Source of the DNA: Actinomycetota bacterium
GTDB taxonomy: Bacteria; Actinomycetota; Geothermincolia; Geothermincolales; RBG-13-55-18
Length of the DNA: 64,000 nt
NCBI GenBank assembly: GCA_030019255.1
Contig: JASEFK010000003.1
Location: 18,995-82,994 of the forward strand
Direction: 5' to 3'
Shown here: positions 1 through 8,730 of the stretch, one piece after another
How the letters are laid out: each line of letters opens with the position of its first letter
Numbering within the stretch: position 1 is the first letter of the stretch
Program-made: the position numbers and the translations under genes
The notes under the pieces: generated by a model
The model's input: only the letters and a program-made list of their open reading frames with translations
Told to the model about the DNA's origin: nothing
Databases searched by the model: none

Positions 1-767
1 GCGGCAGCGGCGGCGAGCATAACTCCCGCAATGCCCGCGATCTCCAAGCCTCCCACCTTGGAGAGGACATCCAGGGGATCGGACGGATCGGGATCATTGA
101 CCTGCAGGGCCCTGCGCACCACCTCCACCTTGTGCTCCAGGGCGGCGTCGTCGATTCCCGTGCCCCGACCGGTGACCTCCCGCGGATCTAGCCCCGAAAT
201 GCACGCGGTGATGGCGCTGGCGGCGGTGGTGTTCCCGATGCCCATATCCCCGGCGGCGAGGAAGCGCGCGCCCTTCCTTATTTCCGTCTCCGCCACCTCC
301 ATCCCCACTTCCAGGGCGGCTACCGCTTCCTCCCTGGACATGGCGGGACCCTTAGCCATGTTGGATGTGCCAGGTCTCACCTTGCGGGAAACAAGCCCCG
401 CTCCCTCCACCGCGGACTTGACCCCGACGTCCACCACCCTCACCTCGGCGCCGGCGTGCCGCGAGAGAACGTTGATGGCCGCGCCGCCGGACAGGAAATT
501 CAACACCATCTGGGCGGTCACCTCGGGAGGATACAGGCTCACCCCTTCCTCGGTGACGCCGTGATCGGCGGCCATGACGATTACCACCTTGGGACCGGGG
601 AGAGGGCGGGGGTCCCCGAAGATTCCGGCTAACCTCACCGAGATCTCCTCCAGGACCCCCAGGGACCCTCGCGGCTTGGTCAACCGGTCCTGCCTGGCTT
701 GAGCTTCCCGCATGGCCTTCTCATCCAGTTCCGGAATCAGGCTGATGGTTCTGTTAAGTTTTTCCAT
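1..767 (-). CDS. cobT: Nicotinate-nucleotide--dimethylbenzimidazole phosphoribosyltransferase, partial (cut by left edge)
   Basis: CobT makes alpha-ribazole phosphate from nicotinate mononucleotide and the lower-ligand base, for late cobalamin assembly. About 255 N-terminal residues are present; the family is usually near 350, and the C-terminal catalytic Glu lies outside the window. Family motifs seen are the N-terminal QxRxDxLxKPxGSLG block (residues 24-39), VMAADHGV, the GAAINVLxR block and GDMGIGNTTAAxA. The ATG at 767 follows a GGAGG Shine-Dalgarno. It lies 46 bases downstream of cobU, probably in the same riboswitch-controlled transcript. Confidence 0.95.
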   Translation of the reverse strand, partial: MEKLNRTISLIPELDEKAMREAQARQDRLTKPRGSLGVLEEISVRLAGIFGDPRPLPGPKVVIVMAADHGVTEEGVSLYPPEVTAQMVLNFLSGGAAINVLSRHAGAEVRVVDVGVKSAVEGAGLVSRKVRPGTSNMAKGPAMSREEAVAALEVGMEVAETEIRKGARFLAAGDMGIGNTTAASAITACISGLDPREVTGRGTGIDDAALEHKVEVVRRALQVNDPDPSDPLDVLSKVGGLEIAGIAGVMLAAAA

Positions 768-813
768 AAATTACCTCCTCTATCTTCGCTTGCCCGGTGG
801 ATACGGGATTGGT

Positions 814-1419
814 TCACCCCTGCCGTCCCGCGTTTCCGTTTCCCGACCCTCCCTTCAGGCAGAGGGGCAATCCCGCCGCCACCAGGTAGACCTCGTCCGC
901 CTCCTCCGCCAGTTTCTGGTTGATCCTGCCGGCCAGATCGCGGAAAAGGCGTCCCAAGCGGAAGGGAGGCACCAATCCCATCCCCACCTCGTTGGAGACC
1001 ACGATCAATTCCCTGCATCGATGACGCAGCTCGTCCAACATGGACAGGGCTTCCTCCACCACCCTTTCCGCTTCCCGTTCCACCTTGTTCTCCGGCACCA
1101 GGCCCTCGCCTTCCCCCAGCCGGTCAAGTCCATGCGCGGCCATGAGGTTGGAAAGGTACACGGTGAGGCAATCGAAGATGACCACCCTGTCGTCGGCCGG
1201 AAAACGTTCCAGGCGGATGCCCCCCTGAAGCTCCAGGGTTTCCCACTCCTTGGGCCTGCTCAGGCGATGGCGACGGATGCGTTCCCGCATCTCCGCGTCC
1301 TTGGCCTCGGCGGTGGCGATAAAACAGACCTCGCCACCGGCCCCTGCGGCCAGGGAGTGGGCGAAGGCGCTTTTCCCGCTGCGCGCCCCGCCGATAACCA
1401 ATACCATGCGGGCACTCAA
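814..1419 (-). CDS. cobU: Adenosylcobinamide kinase / adenosylcobinamide-phosphate guanylyltransferase
   Basis: This bifunctional enzyme phosphorylates adenosylcobinamide and transfers GMP to it, giving the GDP-cobinamide used in nucleotide-loop assembly. At 201 residues it has the usual CobU/CobP length. The P-loop GGARSGKS is at residues 10-17, the RHRxxRPxxWxTLE block carries the His expected to be guanylylated, and a VSNEVGMGLVP motif follows. The start is a TTG at 1419, 7 bases after AGGAG; an ATG at 1407 without such a site is the alternative. It is the first gene after the cobalamin riboswitch, so expression should fall when cobalamin is plentiful. Confidence 0.95.
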   Translation of the reverse strand: MSARMVLVIGGARSGKSAFAHSLAAGAGGEVCFIATAEAKDAEMRERIRRHRLSRPKEWETLELQGGIRLERFPADDRVVIFDCLTVYLSNLMAAHGLDRLGEGEGLVPENKVEREAERVVEEALSMLDELRHRCRELIVVSNEVGMGLVPPFRLGRLFRDLAGRINQKLAEEADEVYLVAAGLPLCLKGGSGNGNAGRQG

Positions 1420-1436
1420 TGACCTTCTCCTCTCGC

Positions 1437-1478
1437 TCGAAAAAAAGCCCCGCTCTCCGACTTGAAGAGCGGGGCTTG
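1437..1478 (-). terminator. Intrinsic terminator of the cobalamin riboswitch
   Basis: Read on the minus strand, a perfect 12-bp GC-rich stem (arms 1466-1477 and 1445-1456) is followed by a run of seven T. It lies between the riboswitch and the cobU start, the position of an expression platform that stops transcription when ligand is bound. Confidence 0.85.
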
Positions 1479-1520
1479 ATTCCCTACTCGCCAGGTTTCT
1501 CCCTGAAGCGGAGAGCTAAC

Positions 1521-1672
1521 TGGCACCGTCCGGGCAGGTCTTCTGACTCCTGGATCTTCGCTCCGCCCCACCTTCCCGACTTGCGTCAGTGGTATAACGG
1601 GGCTTCGCTCCCCAGTCACAGCGGCGCTACCGTGCCGGATTTTCACCGGCTTCCCTATTAACCCCTCCGAAG
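1521..1672 (-). promoter_or_regulatory. Cobalamin (B12) riboswitch
   Basis: On the minus strand this 5' leader has the conserved aptamer core in order: a GGGAAGCCGGTGAAAATCCGGC block (split here as GGGAAGCCGGTG then AAAATCCGGC), GCCGCTGTGAC, CCACTGACGCAAGTCGGGAAG and the B12 box AGTCAGAAGACCTGCCCG at 1531-1550. It precedes cobU-cobT and an intrinsic terminator, so it most likely controls transcription by premature termination on binding adenosylcobalamin. The outer boundaries are approximate. Confidence 0.92.
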
Positions 1673-1719
1673 TGGGACCCGGACAGCGTCGTTATTACTT
1701 TCAAGGTTCTTCCGGAAAG

Positions 1720-1748
1720 ATATTATCATTGCAATTTCATCGAATCAA
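1720..1748 (-). promoter_or_regulatory. Probable sigma-A promoter of the cobU-cobT transcript
   Basis: On the minus strand TTGATT (1748-1743) and TAATAT (1725-1720) are separated by exactly 17 bases. The predicted transcription start, near 1713, is about 40 bases upstream of the riboswitch core. It lies in one of the few AT-rich patches of this GC-rich area. Confidence 0.6.
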
Positions 1749-2083
1749 TATACATCAAGCTTTCAGCAACCCCTCCCCGCGAGTAGCAAAGAAGGCCGAC
1801 CGTTGTGCGGGTAACGCAAATTCCCATCCTCCCCTTAAACACGCAGGCGGGAAGGAGGCATTTCCCGCTCCGGTTTCGCATCACCTAAGCCGGGAAACGG
1901 CGATCTTAAGATGAGGCTCCTCGCTAAATTGTGTGAGTAATGTCACCTGATTGAAAGTGTAAAGCACATCCTCCCTATCCATACCCGTTCCCTCGCGTGA
2001 AGTGCACACGGTGTGGAGAAAGGATGGTCGAGGTCCCCTGGGCCCAGCCGGGAATGGACTTCACCCTGCTCTTCGATGTTTAC
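1749..2083. other. Intergenic stretch, nothing recognised
   Basis: No convincing gene was found. A short plus-strand frame from a GTG at about 1998 begins with a CxxC pair but has no ribosome binding site or recognisable continuation, and it runs into the antisense pseudogene downstream. Confidence 0.4.
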
Positions 2084-2754
2084 CTAGTCCTTTTGCCCAG
2101 GAGATGCCGGCATCCGCCTGGAGATATCATCCCTATCCTCTACGGAAAAATATTCCTTAAAAAGAGCCCAGGCTATCCTTATCCTGACCACGCCGGGTGA
2201 GGGCTCCTCCCAGCTCCAGGAAGGATTTTCCAACCCACATCCGGCGGCCACCATTCCGGCCAGGATGGCGCCGTGGTAGCCGTTGCGGACGTCGATCCCT
2301 TCCGCAAGTTCATCCCTGGTGGGTCGGAGGTTCTCCGGTACTCCCACGCCCCGCAACACGAGGAAGGAGAGGTCCCCGAAGACCTGGGGGTGCTCTTCCT
2401 TCCGGCGCCGGTAGAATTCGTAGGTGGCTTGGGCCACTACCCGAGGTATCACCTCGCCCAGCTCGAACTCCAGCTCCCTCAGTCGGCGTCGAGGGCCCGC
2501 GTCCCCTGGACGAAGAACCACTCTCCGGTCCCCTACTCCACGATCCTACCGCTCCGGTCATCCTACTGGAAGTGGGCCAGCTCAGTGGGCGAACCGCAGC
2601 GGGCACAGCGCTGAAACCCGGCCTGGGCCTTCACGGTGTGTCTCTCCTTGAGCTCCAGGCGTTCGCTGACGTGGGACTTCTCGGAGGCTTCGATACGCAG
2701 GAACATCTCCTTGGAAAGGAAGGCGTATGCCAGTTCCTGCCTGAAGGCGTTCAC
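2084..2754 (-). pseudogene. Decayed relative of the two-domain CxxC protein at 47282-48352
   Basis: An ATG at 2754 overlaps the stop of the FAD oxidase by four bases (ATGA) and opens a 63-residue frame that ends at TAG 2563. Reading on, the same frame meets a second TAG about ten codons later. One base then appears to be missing near 2482, after which the frame continues to 2084. Joined up, the product matches the C-terminal domain of the intact protein at 47282: RCARCGSP aligns with RCEVCGTP, DDRSGRI with DLENGII, and LRELEFELGEVIP with FEALEWELGEEIP. The first TAG sits where the relative has Trp, which a TGG-to-TAG change explains. Both fragments could be small functional proteins, but the alignment across the breaks favours a pseudogene. 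Confidence 0.7.
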
Positions 2755-4385
2755 TCCGTCCAGGTCCTTTCACGCAACAGCCTGGACAGCCTTTCCGCTT
2801 GGCTTTGGTCCAGGGTGGAGAGGTCGAGGTCCTCCTCGCCGGTGTAGAAACGTGCATCGGCCGCCCGGTTGGGATCCAGCAGGGCGGAGACTTCCTTCTG
2901 CCATCTGGCATAATTTCCCTGCAGGGGGCTGAACAGCTTGCGCATCACGGGGTCGAAGTAGAAACCCTGCTCCATGCATTCCTCAATGGCCGCCAGGGCG
3001 AAGTCCAGGCTTAAGGGGACGAGGCTCTCCGTGTGACGGCGGTCGCGTGGATGGTAAGCGAATATCTCCTCGCAATGGGCATAGGCGCTATTCTCGTAGA
3101 TGGTCATCCATGCGCAATCTCCCATGTCGTCAAGGATGGCTTCCCTTTCTATCCACCTCTCCTTTATCTCCTGCGCCTGCACCATGTACCGGGTGAGCAC
3201 CTCCCAGGTCTCGTCCTTTGGCCAGCCGGTGGAAAACTGGCCTCCCGCGCGGTAGATGAGGGGGATGATGGTGACCCTGATGAAGTTCATCCAGAACATC
3301 CTTCCCAGTGCAGGCACTCCGTGGAAGAGCTCCATGGATATGCCACCGTGTTGGGACAGTATCTCCCGCAGCGCTCCCTCCTGGTAGGCCAATTCCCCCA
3401 GTGAGTCCCCGGCCAGGACCACCATGAGGAGGTATTTAAAGGCGTCCCTCAATACGGCCCTCAAGGCCTGCCTTCCCCGCAGCCTCTTCAGCAGGTGGGG
3501 TAGGATGCATAAAAGATAACCGGCCGTGGAGGACTTGCTGACCACGTACCCGATCTCCGCCTCTCCAAGAGCGTAGCCGGCGTCTTTGAAGGAGCGGAGA
3601 TCGGGGAAGAAGCACATATGAAACCGCAGGTTATCCGGGACCGGGGCCGAGAAGTCGAGCAGCAAGCCGCTCCCTCTCGTTTCCTGCGGACCGGGCCAGT
3701 GGAACAACTTCAAAGCCGCCCTGGTGTATATGCCGTTCCCGCCCATGGAACCCATGTATCCCCGCATGATTCCCCGCAGGGAGGGCCCGGGGCCATCGCC
3801 GCAGAACCAGCCCCGCCCGGAACCCAGGGAACCGGTCTGTAGCAGGGTTCCATCCGGAAGGACCCACTCCACCCCCAGGAGGTTGCGCGGGCTGTAGCTC
3901 ATGTACTGCCCATCCCAGCCCACCCCCCAGCAGGCGGTGGCGCTGGCCAGCGGCGAGCATGCCGGCCCCGCCCCGATGATGTGGGTATTCAGGCCCCTCT
4001 TCATGGCTTCCGCCTGCAGCTGGGCGCCGCTCACGTAGGGCTCCACCACGGCGTACATGTTCCTCTCGTCGATCTCCAGGATGCGGTCCATGCGCCGCAG
4101 GTCGATCTGGACCACTCCTTCCTGGGCGGGCCCGGCATGGGCTCCCCAGCCGGTGCTGAAGGCCTTGAACTTGAGCCCGTGCCGGTTGCATATCCTCACC
4201 ACATCCTGCACCTCCTCGGTACTGGAGGGGAGGACCACGGCCGCGGGCCTCGGCAACCAGATCTCGGGGTCGGTGTTGAAGGAAGGCTGCCAGGCGTAAC
4301 CGTCCAGCACAGCGGGTTCCACGGAAACGTTTTCCGGGCCCAACACATCTGCCAGTTCCTGGTAAGCAGATTCGGGGATGGTCAT
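2751..4385 (-). CDS. FAD-binding oxidoreductase, PCMH (vanillyl-alcohol oxidase / GlcD-like) superfamily
   Basis: This 544-residue flavoprotein has an N-terminal PCMH-type FAD-binding domain at about residues 40-220. Visible are a PRPAAVVLPSSTEEVQDVVR entry motif, a GWGAHAG loop for FAD pyrophosphate, and an SPRNLLGVEWVLPDGTLL strand pair. The C-terminal half fits a substrate cap. The substrate cannot be read from sequence; relatives oxidise alcohols, phenols or 2-hydroxy acids. The ATG at 4385 is preceded by AGGAAGAG; an ATG 36 bases further upstream has no ribosome binding site. The stop overlaps the start of the decayed CxxC gene, so the two were once co-translated. Confidence 0.8.
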   Translation of the reverse strand: MTIPESAYQELADVLGPENVSVEPAVLDGYAWQPSFNTDPEIWLPRPAAVVLPSSTEEVQDVVRICNRHGLKFKAFSTGWGAHAGPAQEGVVQIDLRRMDRILEIDERNMYAVVEPYVSGAQLQAEAMKRGLNTHIIGAGPACSPLASATACWGVGWDGQYMSYSPRNLLGVEWVLPDGTLLQTGSLGSGRGWFCGDGPGPSLRGIMRGYMGSMGGNGIYTRAALKLFHWPGPQETRGSGLLLDFSAPVPDNLRFHMCFFPDLRSFKDAGYALGEAEIGYVVSKSSTAGYLLCILPHLLKRLRGRQALRAVLRDAFKYLLMVVLAGDSLGELAYQEGALREILSQHGGISMELFHGVPALGRMFWMNFIRVTIIPLIYRAGGQFSTGWPKDETWEVLTRYMVQAQEIKERWIEREAILDDMGDCAWMTIYENSAYAHCEEIFAYHPRDRRHTESLVPLSLDFALAAIEECMEQGFYFDPVMRKLFSPLQGNYARWQKEVSALLDPNRAADARFYTGEEDLDLSTLDQSQAERLSRLLRERTWTE

Positions 4386-4832
4386 TCTCTTCCTGATACC
4401 GCTACAAGACGCTTTTGACATGACAGCCGGGACAGCCCGATAAACATTTTACATGGTGGTAAACGAAAAGGCCAAAAACTCCTAAAACCCTTAACGGACA
4501 TGAGGATCGGTCAACCCTTGCCGGTCAAGAACGGCCGGTCCTTCTTTGTCCCACGCTCGTGCTCATGGCGGACGGTCGGTGGCCCATAGACCTCCATCGA
4601 ACGCGTTTGTTCCATCCGGAACTAAAGAAATCCTTCCCCAGTTCGCTTGCCTTGCCGAGATAATCGCTCCATCACTCGGCCCTTTAGATTCACAACGCGC
4701 CCACCCAAACGACGGGACCTTTCACCTCCCCGCATCTCAAGATATCATGGAAGAATCGAAGTAAAATTTGCTTGAGCTGTTGAGGCAAAATTCCTGTTCC
4801 TGGTGCCAATAGCTGTAACGGGAGGTGATGGA
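4386..4832. other. Divergent intergenic region
   Basis: The region separates the minus-strand FAD oxidase from the plus-strand QueG-like gene and should contain both promoters. No clear -35/-10 pair, repeat or RNA motif was identified in it. Confidence 0.35.
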
Positions 4833-5798
4833 ATGGATGAGCTGACGCGCGCGGTGGTGGAGACCCTTCTGGACTGGGGAGCGGACCTGGTGGGGATAGC
4901 CCCGGTGGAACGCTTCGAGAACGCCCCGGAGGGACACCGGCCCACCGATTTCCTCCCCGAGTGCCGGTCGGTCATCTCCATAGGGATGCACCTCTTCCAG
5001 GGGATGGCCGACGTGTGGGGCGAGTGGTACGAGCCCACCAAAACCAACACCCCCTATCTCTTCTACGGATACGGGCTCACCAACTGGGAGAGTTCCCGCC
5101 TGGTCAACCGCATGGCCAAGCTCCTGGAATACAAGGGGTACAAGACGCTGGCCTTCATGCCTACCTGGATAAGCAGCATGACCAAGTACTTCGACCAGAC
5201 CATCCAGACCGGGGAGGTGATGGCCGAGTTCTCCCACCGCCACGCCGCGGTGGCCGCCGGGTTGGCGGACTTCGGGTGGAACGGCTTGGCCCTCACGCCG
5301 GAATTCGGGGCCATGCAGCGCTTCAACTCCCTCCTCACCTCCGCGGAGCTGGAGCCCACCCCTCTCTACGACGGCCCTCCCCTCTGCCGGCCGGAGGAAT
5401 GCGGGCGTAAATGCGTGCGGCTATGCCCGGCGGAGGCCTTCTCGGAGAGCGAGGCCCAGAGGTGCAGGATCGGGGAAAAGGAACTGGAGTACGCCGTCCA
5501 CGACAACATCCGGTGCGCCTACGCAGTGACCGGGCTGATAAAGGGAACGGGAAGTCACAGCGACCTTCAGATGCCGGAGGGCCCCGGCCAGCCTCTGCAC
5601 TACTTCGCCACCCTGGGGAGCGAGCAAATACATCCCTTCACCCGGGCCATGCTGGATAACTGCTTCGGGCTCATCTGCGGGGATTTCTGCGGCAAGTGCC
5701 TGCACATGTGCCCGTCCCTACGCCTGAGTCAGGAGGACCTCAGGGACTACGACCTCTCGCGGCGGCACAGCTCCCTGAACCGCAATCCGCTGGCCTGA
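4833..5798 (+). CDS. QueG-like iron-sulfur protein (epoxyqueuosine reductase / reductive dehalogenase-related)
   Basis: The 321-residue protein carries two cysteine clusters of the 4Fe-4S double-cluster type: CRPEECGRKCVRLCP near residue 188 and CGDFCGKCLHMCP near residue 286. The upstream part, with VGIAPVERF, SVISIGMHL and AGLADFGWNGLALTPEFG, matches the flavin/cobalamin-binding scaffold shared by QueG and reductive dehalogenases. No Tat signal is visible, so it is probably cytoplasmic. The substrate is unknown; it is probably not canonical QueG, because the cluster spacing is unusual. The ATG at 4833 lies 7 bases after GGAGG at 4821-4825; a longer upstream frame lacks such a site. Confidence 0.75.
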   Translation: MDELTRAVVETLLDWGADLVGIAPVERFENAPEGHRPTDFLPECRSVISIGMHLFQGMADVWGEWYEPTKTNTPYLFYGYGLTNWESSRLVNRMAKLLEYKGYKTLAFMPTWISSMTKYFDQTIQTGEVMAEFSHRHAAVAAGLADFGWNGLALTPEFGAMQRFNSLLTSAELEPTPLYDGPPLCRPEECGRKCVRLCPAEAFSESEAQRCRIGEKELEYAVHDNIRCAYAVTGLIKGTGSHSDLQMPEGPGQPLHYFATLGSEQIHPFTRAMLDNCFGLICGDFCGKCLHMCPSLRLSQEDLRDYDLSRRHSSLNRNPLA

Positions 5799-5813
5799 GC
5801 AAGGACGCCCCGT

Positions 5814-6617
5814 TCAGGAGAAATTCTGGGTGATGTAGACCTCCCCGTCGTCGTCCACCCACACGCCGATGCCCTCGCGGGAGAAGGGGGTGAGGATGTT
5901 CTCCCGGTGGCCCGGGCTTTCCATCCAGCCCTCCACCGCCGTGTCCGCCAGGCTCTCCAGGGTGAAATAGGAGTAGGAGAGGATCTCTCCCGTGTTTTGG
6001 TCATAGGTATAGGATTTCACCACGTTGCCCAGAAAGAGGTTTTCGCCGCCCGCGTACTCAACGTTCCCCACCCTGGTGGTCCGGCTGTAACCGTGCTCCC
6101 GGTAACGATCGGCGAAATCCTTCCCCTCGGGACTCACGTGGTCGAAGTAGTTCCTCTCCGCCATGTCCCGGCTGTGCGCCAGGGCTATGGCTGCCAGCTC
6201 CTGATCCCAGTTGAGAGAGGAAAGACCGTGCCGTGTTCGGATGTCGTTTATCCTGCTGTGAATCATGAAAGCCAGCTCCCGGGACTTCTCCCGGAAATAG
6301 CTTATGCGCTCCGCCTTCTCCTTCTCCAACCGCGCGGGAGCATGATGCCCCTGCGGTTCCTGAGGCTGCTCCTCGACGGCTTTGTCGACCCGGAATTCGA
6401 AGGACACCTCCTCCTGGTTCCTCGGAACCGGCAGGCACCCGCAGCCGGGGTTGGTAAGGGCGCTCGCTAGAAACAGCAATACGAGGATGGGGACCAGGGA
6501 ATACGCGACCATGCGGGACTGGCGTGGACGGGCGTCGCCCACGGACCGTCCGCGCGCTACAGCCGAGCCGTCGTTTCCTTCTGCCCCTTTAAGACCTTTT
6601 TTCATCTCCTCTGTCAT
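5814..6617 (-). CDS. CAP/SCP-domain (YkwD-like) protein, membrane-anchored or secreted
   Basis: This is a 267-residue protein. A hydrophobic segment at about residues 38-57 ends in CGC and could be a signal anchor or lipoprotein signal. A charged linker leads into a CAP domain at about 120-267, with INDIRTRHGLSSLNWD, ALAHSRDMAERNYFDHVSPEG, GGENLF and GWMESPGHRENILTP. The conserved His and Glu of the CAP cavity (NYFDH, GENLF, PGHREN) are all present. Bacterial members are extracellular and of largely unknown function. It converges on the QueG-like gene with a 15-base gap. Confidence 0.85.
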   Translation of the reverse strand: MTEEMKKGLKGAEGNDGSAVARGRSVGDARPRQSRMVAYSLVPILVLLFLASALTNPGCGCLPVPRNQEEVSFEFRVDKAVEEQPQEPQGHHAPARLEKEKAERISYFREKSRELAFMIHSRINDIRTRHGLSSLNWDQELAAIALAHSRDMAERNYFDHVSPEGKDFADRYREHGYSRTTRVGNVEYAGGENLFLGNVVKSYTYDQNTGEILSYSYFTLESLADTAVEGWMESPGHRENILTPFSREGIGVWVDDDGEVYITQNFS

Positions 6618-7393
6618 CCTCCTGCCCGGGTCGTGCGCTCCATGTTAACTTTTTATCATCCAACCCTACGCCTCTTCTATCCCCGCACCGCGCTCCTGAC
6701 TGAACCGCCCCTGCCGTGCTTACCGCTTCTATATCGGAGGGCGCTTTCCATGCCGACGCCCCCGCCCTCTTCCATACCAACGGGTTCGTTAGCGTTTCTT
6801 CGCGGATCCGTTCATCGAAGGTGGCGCAAACCTGCCGGCAGGGGTCCGCTCCGCACCGAACTGAGAGCTCTCCATTTCCATAAGGCTTATATATACCACA
6901 TATACGCGTCATGCCCCCTGGCCCCTCAACATCCAAAACCAAAGAGGGTGAGCCCTTGCTCGGCGGTCGGAAAATCCTGATGCCACCATGCGGCGCGAGA
7001 GCTCCCCGAAATCACCGGTCATCCTGGGCCCTCATGATCCTCACCCTTTTCATGCCGCAACGGCAAGGGCTCTCCAAGCGTGCAACCGAAAAATATTGCT
7101 CAGTGTTGGGGAATCTTTTCTCACGGGGACGGAGGCACCATGAGAAAAATCGGGACCCGGGAAAGGAACGACTTAGTGAAACACCGTCCCGCCATGGTTA
7201 TGCAAGGGGTCTCCCACGTCGACTCGCGGAGCACGCGGAACCCGCAGGCGGGTGGCTTGCCGCGGCCCGAAACCCAGCCGTGTTAGTATGGTGGATGAAG
7301 GCGGGGCACGGAAATCAATAGATTCCGGTCGCGCTTGCGGGGCCACCGGTCAGCGGTATGGGGTCAAGGCGGGGTCCGGAAAGGAGAAAACCC
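6618..7393. other. Long intergenic stretch, no gene recognised
   Basis: About 775 bases lie between the CAP gene and the cysteine-cluster gene. Short frames on both strands show no family resemblance and lack ribosome binding sites. An AT-rich patch around 6883-6905 may hold promoter elements for the CAP gene, but no spaced -35/-10 pair could be fixed. Confidence 0.35.
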
Positions 7394-7669
7394 TTGGAAT
7401 GCCGCAAGTGTGGGGCGTGCTGCATAGCGCTCTCCATATCCACCTTGAACAAGCCCGCGGGCGCGAGATGTCCGCACCTGACCGCGGAAAACCTCTGTTC
7501 CCTGTGGAAGAAGCCGGAGAGGCCCCGCGTCTGCTCGGCCTTCATGCCCGACCCGGCCTTCTGCGGGTCGAGTTTCGAGGAGGCGCTGAAGCTCATGGGG
7601 GAGCTGGAAAGGGAATCCCAAATGAGAGACGGGAAGATGGACGCCTCGCAGGGCTCCGCACCGGGTTAA
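7394..7669 (+). CDS. YkgJ family cysteine-cluster protein
   Basis: A small protein of about 91 residues with the Zn/Fe-chelating arrangement of the YkgJ family: ECRKCGACC near the N terminus, then a CPHL segment, and a closing C-x-L-W-KKPERPRVCSAF block, giving eight or more ordered cysteines. The biochemical role of the family is not established. A TTG at 7394, 7 bases after GGAG, is the best-supported start and places the CxxCxxCC near the terminus as in relatives; an ATG at 7358 in the same frame lacks a binding site. Confidence 0.7.
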   Translation: MECRKCGACCIALSISTLNKPAGARCPHLTAENLCSLWKKPERPRVCSAFMPDPAFCGSSFEEALKLMGELERESQMRDGKMDASQGSAPG

Positions 7670-7711
7670 GCTAGGGGCTTCCGAGCCTGCAGGGCCTTAT
7701 CTCCCCGGGAC

Positions 7712-7880
7712 CCCCGGGGGGAGAAGTGGAGCAGGTTGGGCCGGACAGGAGGATCAAGGCGGCGGCCGGAGGAAACTTTTCAATGAGCGGTGGCCGACCG
7801 GTTCCGCAAGGTTTCTCTTTCCCTTGTCCTCCGGGGGAGAAGTGGAGTAGATGAGCAGGACGGGAGGGTTAAGGCGGAAG
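7712..7880 (+). repeat. Imperfect direct repeat upstream of the SGNH gene
   Basis: Two roughly 50-base copies, near 7716-7765 and 7832-7880, share GGGGGAGAAGTGGAG, a CAGGACGGGAGG-like block and AAGGCGG. The second copy carries the GGGAGG ribosome binding site of the next gene, so the repeat looks like a duplicated gene-start segment. Confidence 0.6.
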
Positions 7881-8605
7881 TGACGGGAAGAAAGCTCCTC
7901 GTGGTGGGCGACAGCCTGGCGGGGGGATTCCCCCACCTCTGTTTCCCCGCCCTTCTCCGCCAACTGGACCCGTCCTGGGAGATAACCGTGAGCGCCAGGG
8001 GCGGGGACACCCTTCTGGGCGCGGGAAACCGCCTGGCGGAGCTCCTCTCGGGCCGGAGGCCGGACGCGGTCCTCCTGGTAGCGGGAGCCAACGACCTCCT
8101 CCTCCCCTTCCTCGAGAGCAGGGGTGGTACATGGAAGATACTGGTAAAAAGACTCGTCTCCCGGGGCAGCGTCCCCGCCGCCCGGCCCGAGGCCTTCCGG
8201 GCGCTCCTGGAGAGGGTGGTCAAGGCCGCGCGGGGCAGGGCCGGCTCGGTGATCCTGGCCTCCGTTCCCTGCCTAGGCGAGGACCTCCATTCTCACCTCA
8301 ACCGACGGAGAGAGGAATACAACCGTGTCATCGCGGAAACGGCCCTGGTTGCCGGCGCACGGCTGGCCGACCTGGCCGAACCCTACGAAAGGGAATTAAA
8401 ACGCCTGGAAAACCCCAGCTCCTACCTCCTGGGCTGCCTCTTCGACGCCTTCCTGGACCCCCTGCGCTCCCTGACTCCGTGCGCGGCCTTCCAGCTCAGC
8501 GGAAGACGGGGGCTTCTGCTGACCCTCGACGGCGTGCACCCCAACCCCCGGGGAGCGCGCATCCTGGCGGAGAAGGTCGCCGCGGCGCTATCCCCTATTT
8601 CGTGA
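7880..8605 (+). CDS. SGNH/GDSL-family hydrolase
   Basis: This protein of about 241 residues has the SGNH catalytic blocks in order: VVGDSLAGG at the N terminus (block I, nucleophile Ser), SARGGDTL (block II Gly), VAGANDLLLP (block III Asn) and LDGVHPNPRG near the C terminus (block V Asp and His). It is probably a cytoplasmic esterase or lipase; no signal peptide is seen. The GTG at 7880 starts directly before the first strand and has GGGAGG 12 bases upstream. An in-frame GTG at 7790 would add 30 residues but has no clear binding site. Confidence 0.82.
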   Translation: MTGRKLLVVGDSLAGGFPHLCFPALLRQLDPSWEITVSARGGDTLLGAGNRLAELLSGRRPDAVLLVAGANDLLLPFLESRGGTWKILVKRLVSRGSVPAARPEAFRALLERVVKAARGRAGSVILASVPCLGEDLHSHLNRRREEYNRVIAETALVAGARLADLAEPYERELKRLENPSSYLLGCLFDAFLDPLRSLTPCAAFQLSGRRGLLLTLDGVHPNPRGARILAEKVAAALSPIS

Positions 8606-8607
8606 CC

Positions 8608-8630
8608 GCCGGAGGGGAACCACCTCCGGC
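8608..8630 (+). terminator. Hairpin just after the SGNH gene
   Basis: A perfect 8-bp inverted repeat, GCCGGAGG and CCTCCGGC with a 7-base loop, begins 3 bases after the stop. It has no T-rich tail, so it may be a transcript-end stabiliser rather than an intrinsic terminator. Confidence 0.4.
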
Positions 8631-8690
8631 ATGGCATCCGGCATGTGCGAAGGATCACTTTTCCCACGAGGGCTTGCCCGGCGCACCATA

Positions 8691-8730
8691 TCCAGGGTCA
8701 ATGAGCTCCGTCCAGGGTTAATGAGCTCCG
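8691..8730 (+). repeat. Tandem 20-bp repeat, two copies
   Basis: Two adjacent copies read TCCAGGGTYAATGAGCTCCG and differ at one position. They lie in the roughly 480-base gap between the SGNH hydrolase and the acyl-CoA synthetase, where no gene was recognised. Confidence 0.75.

Noticed and set aside
1998..2200. Short plus-strand frame starting with a CxxC pair
   Set aside because: It has no ribosome binding site, loses protein-like character after about 35 codons, and overlaps the antisense pseudogene.
2563..2565. In-frame TAG codons at several sites (2.56 kb, 38.7 kb, 48.97 kb) as possible pyrrolysine codons
   Set aside because: The genes are not methylamine methyltransferases, each also has frame breaks, and the TAGs sit where relatives have Trp, Glu or Tyr. 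Nonsense mutation is simpler.
6589..6942. 117-codon minus-strand frame upstream of the CAP gene
   Set aside because: It overlaps the CAP gene start and has no family resemblance or start signal.
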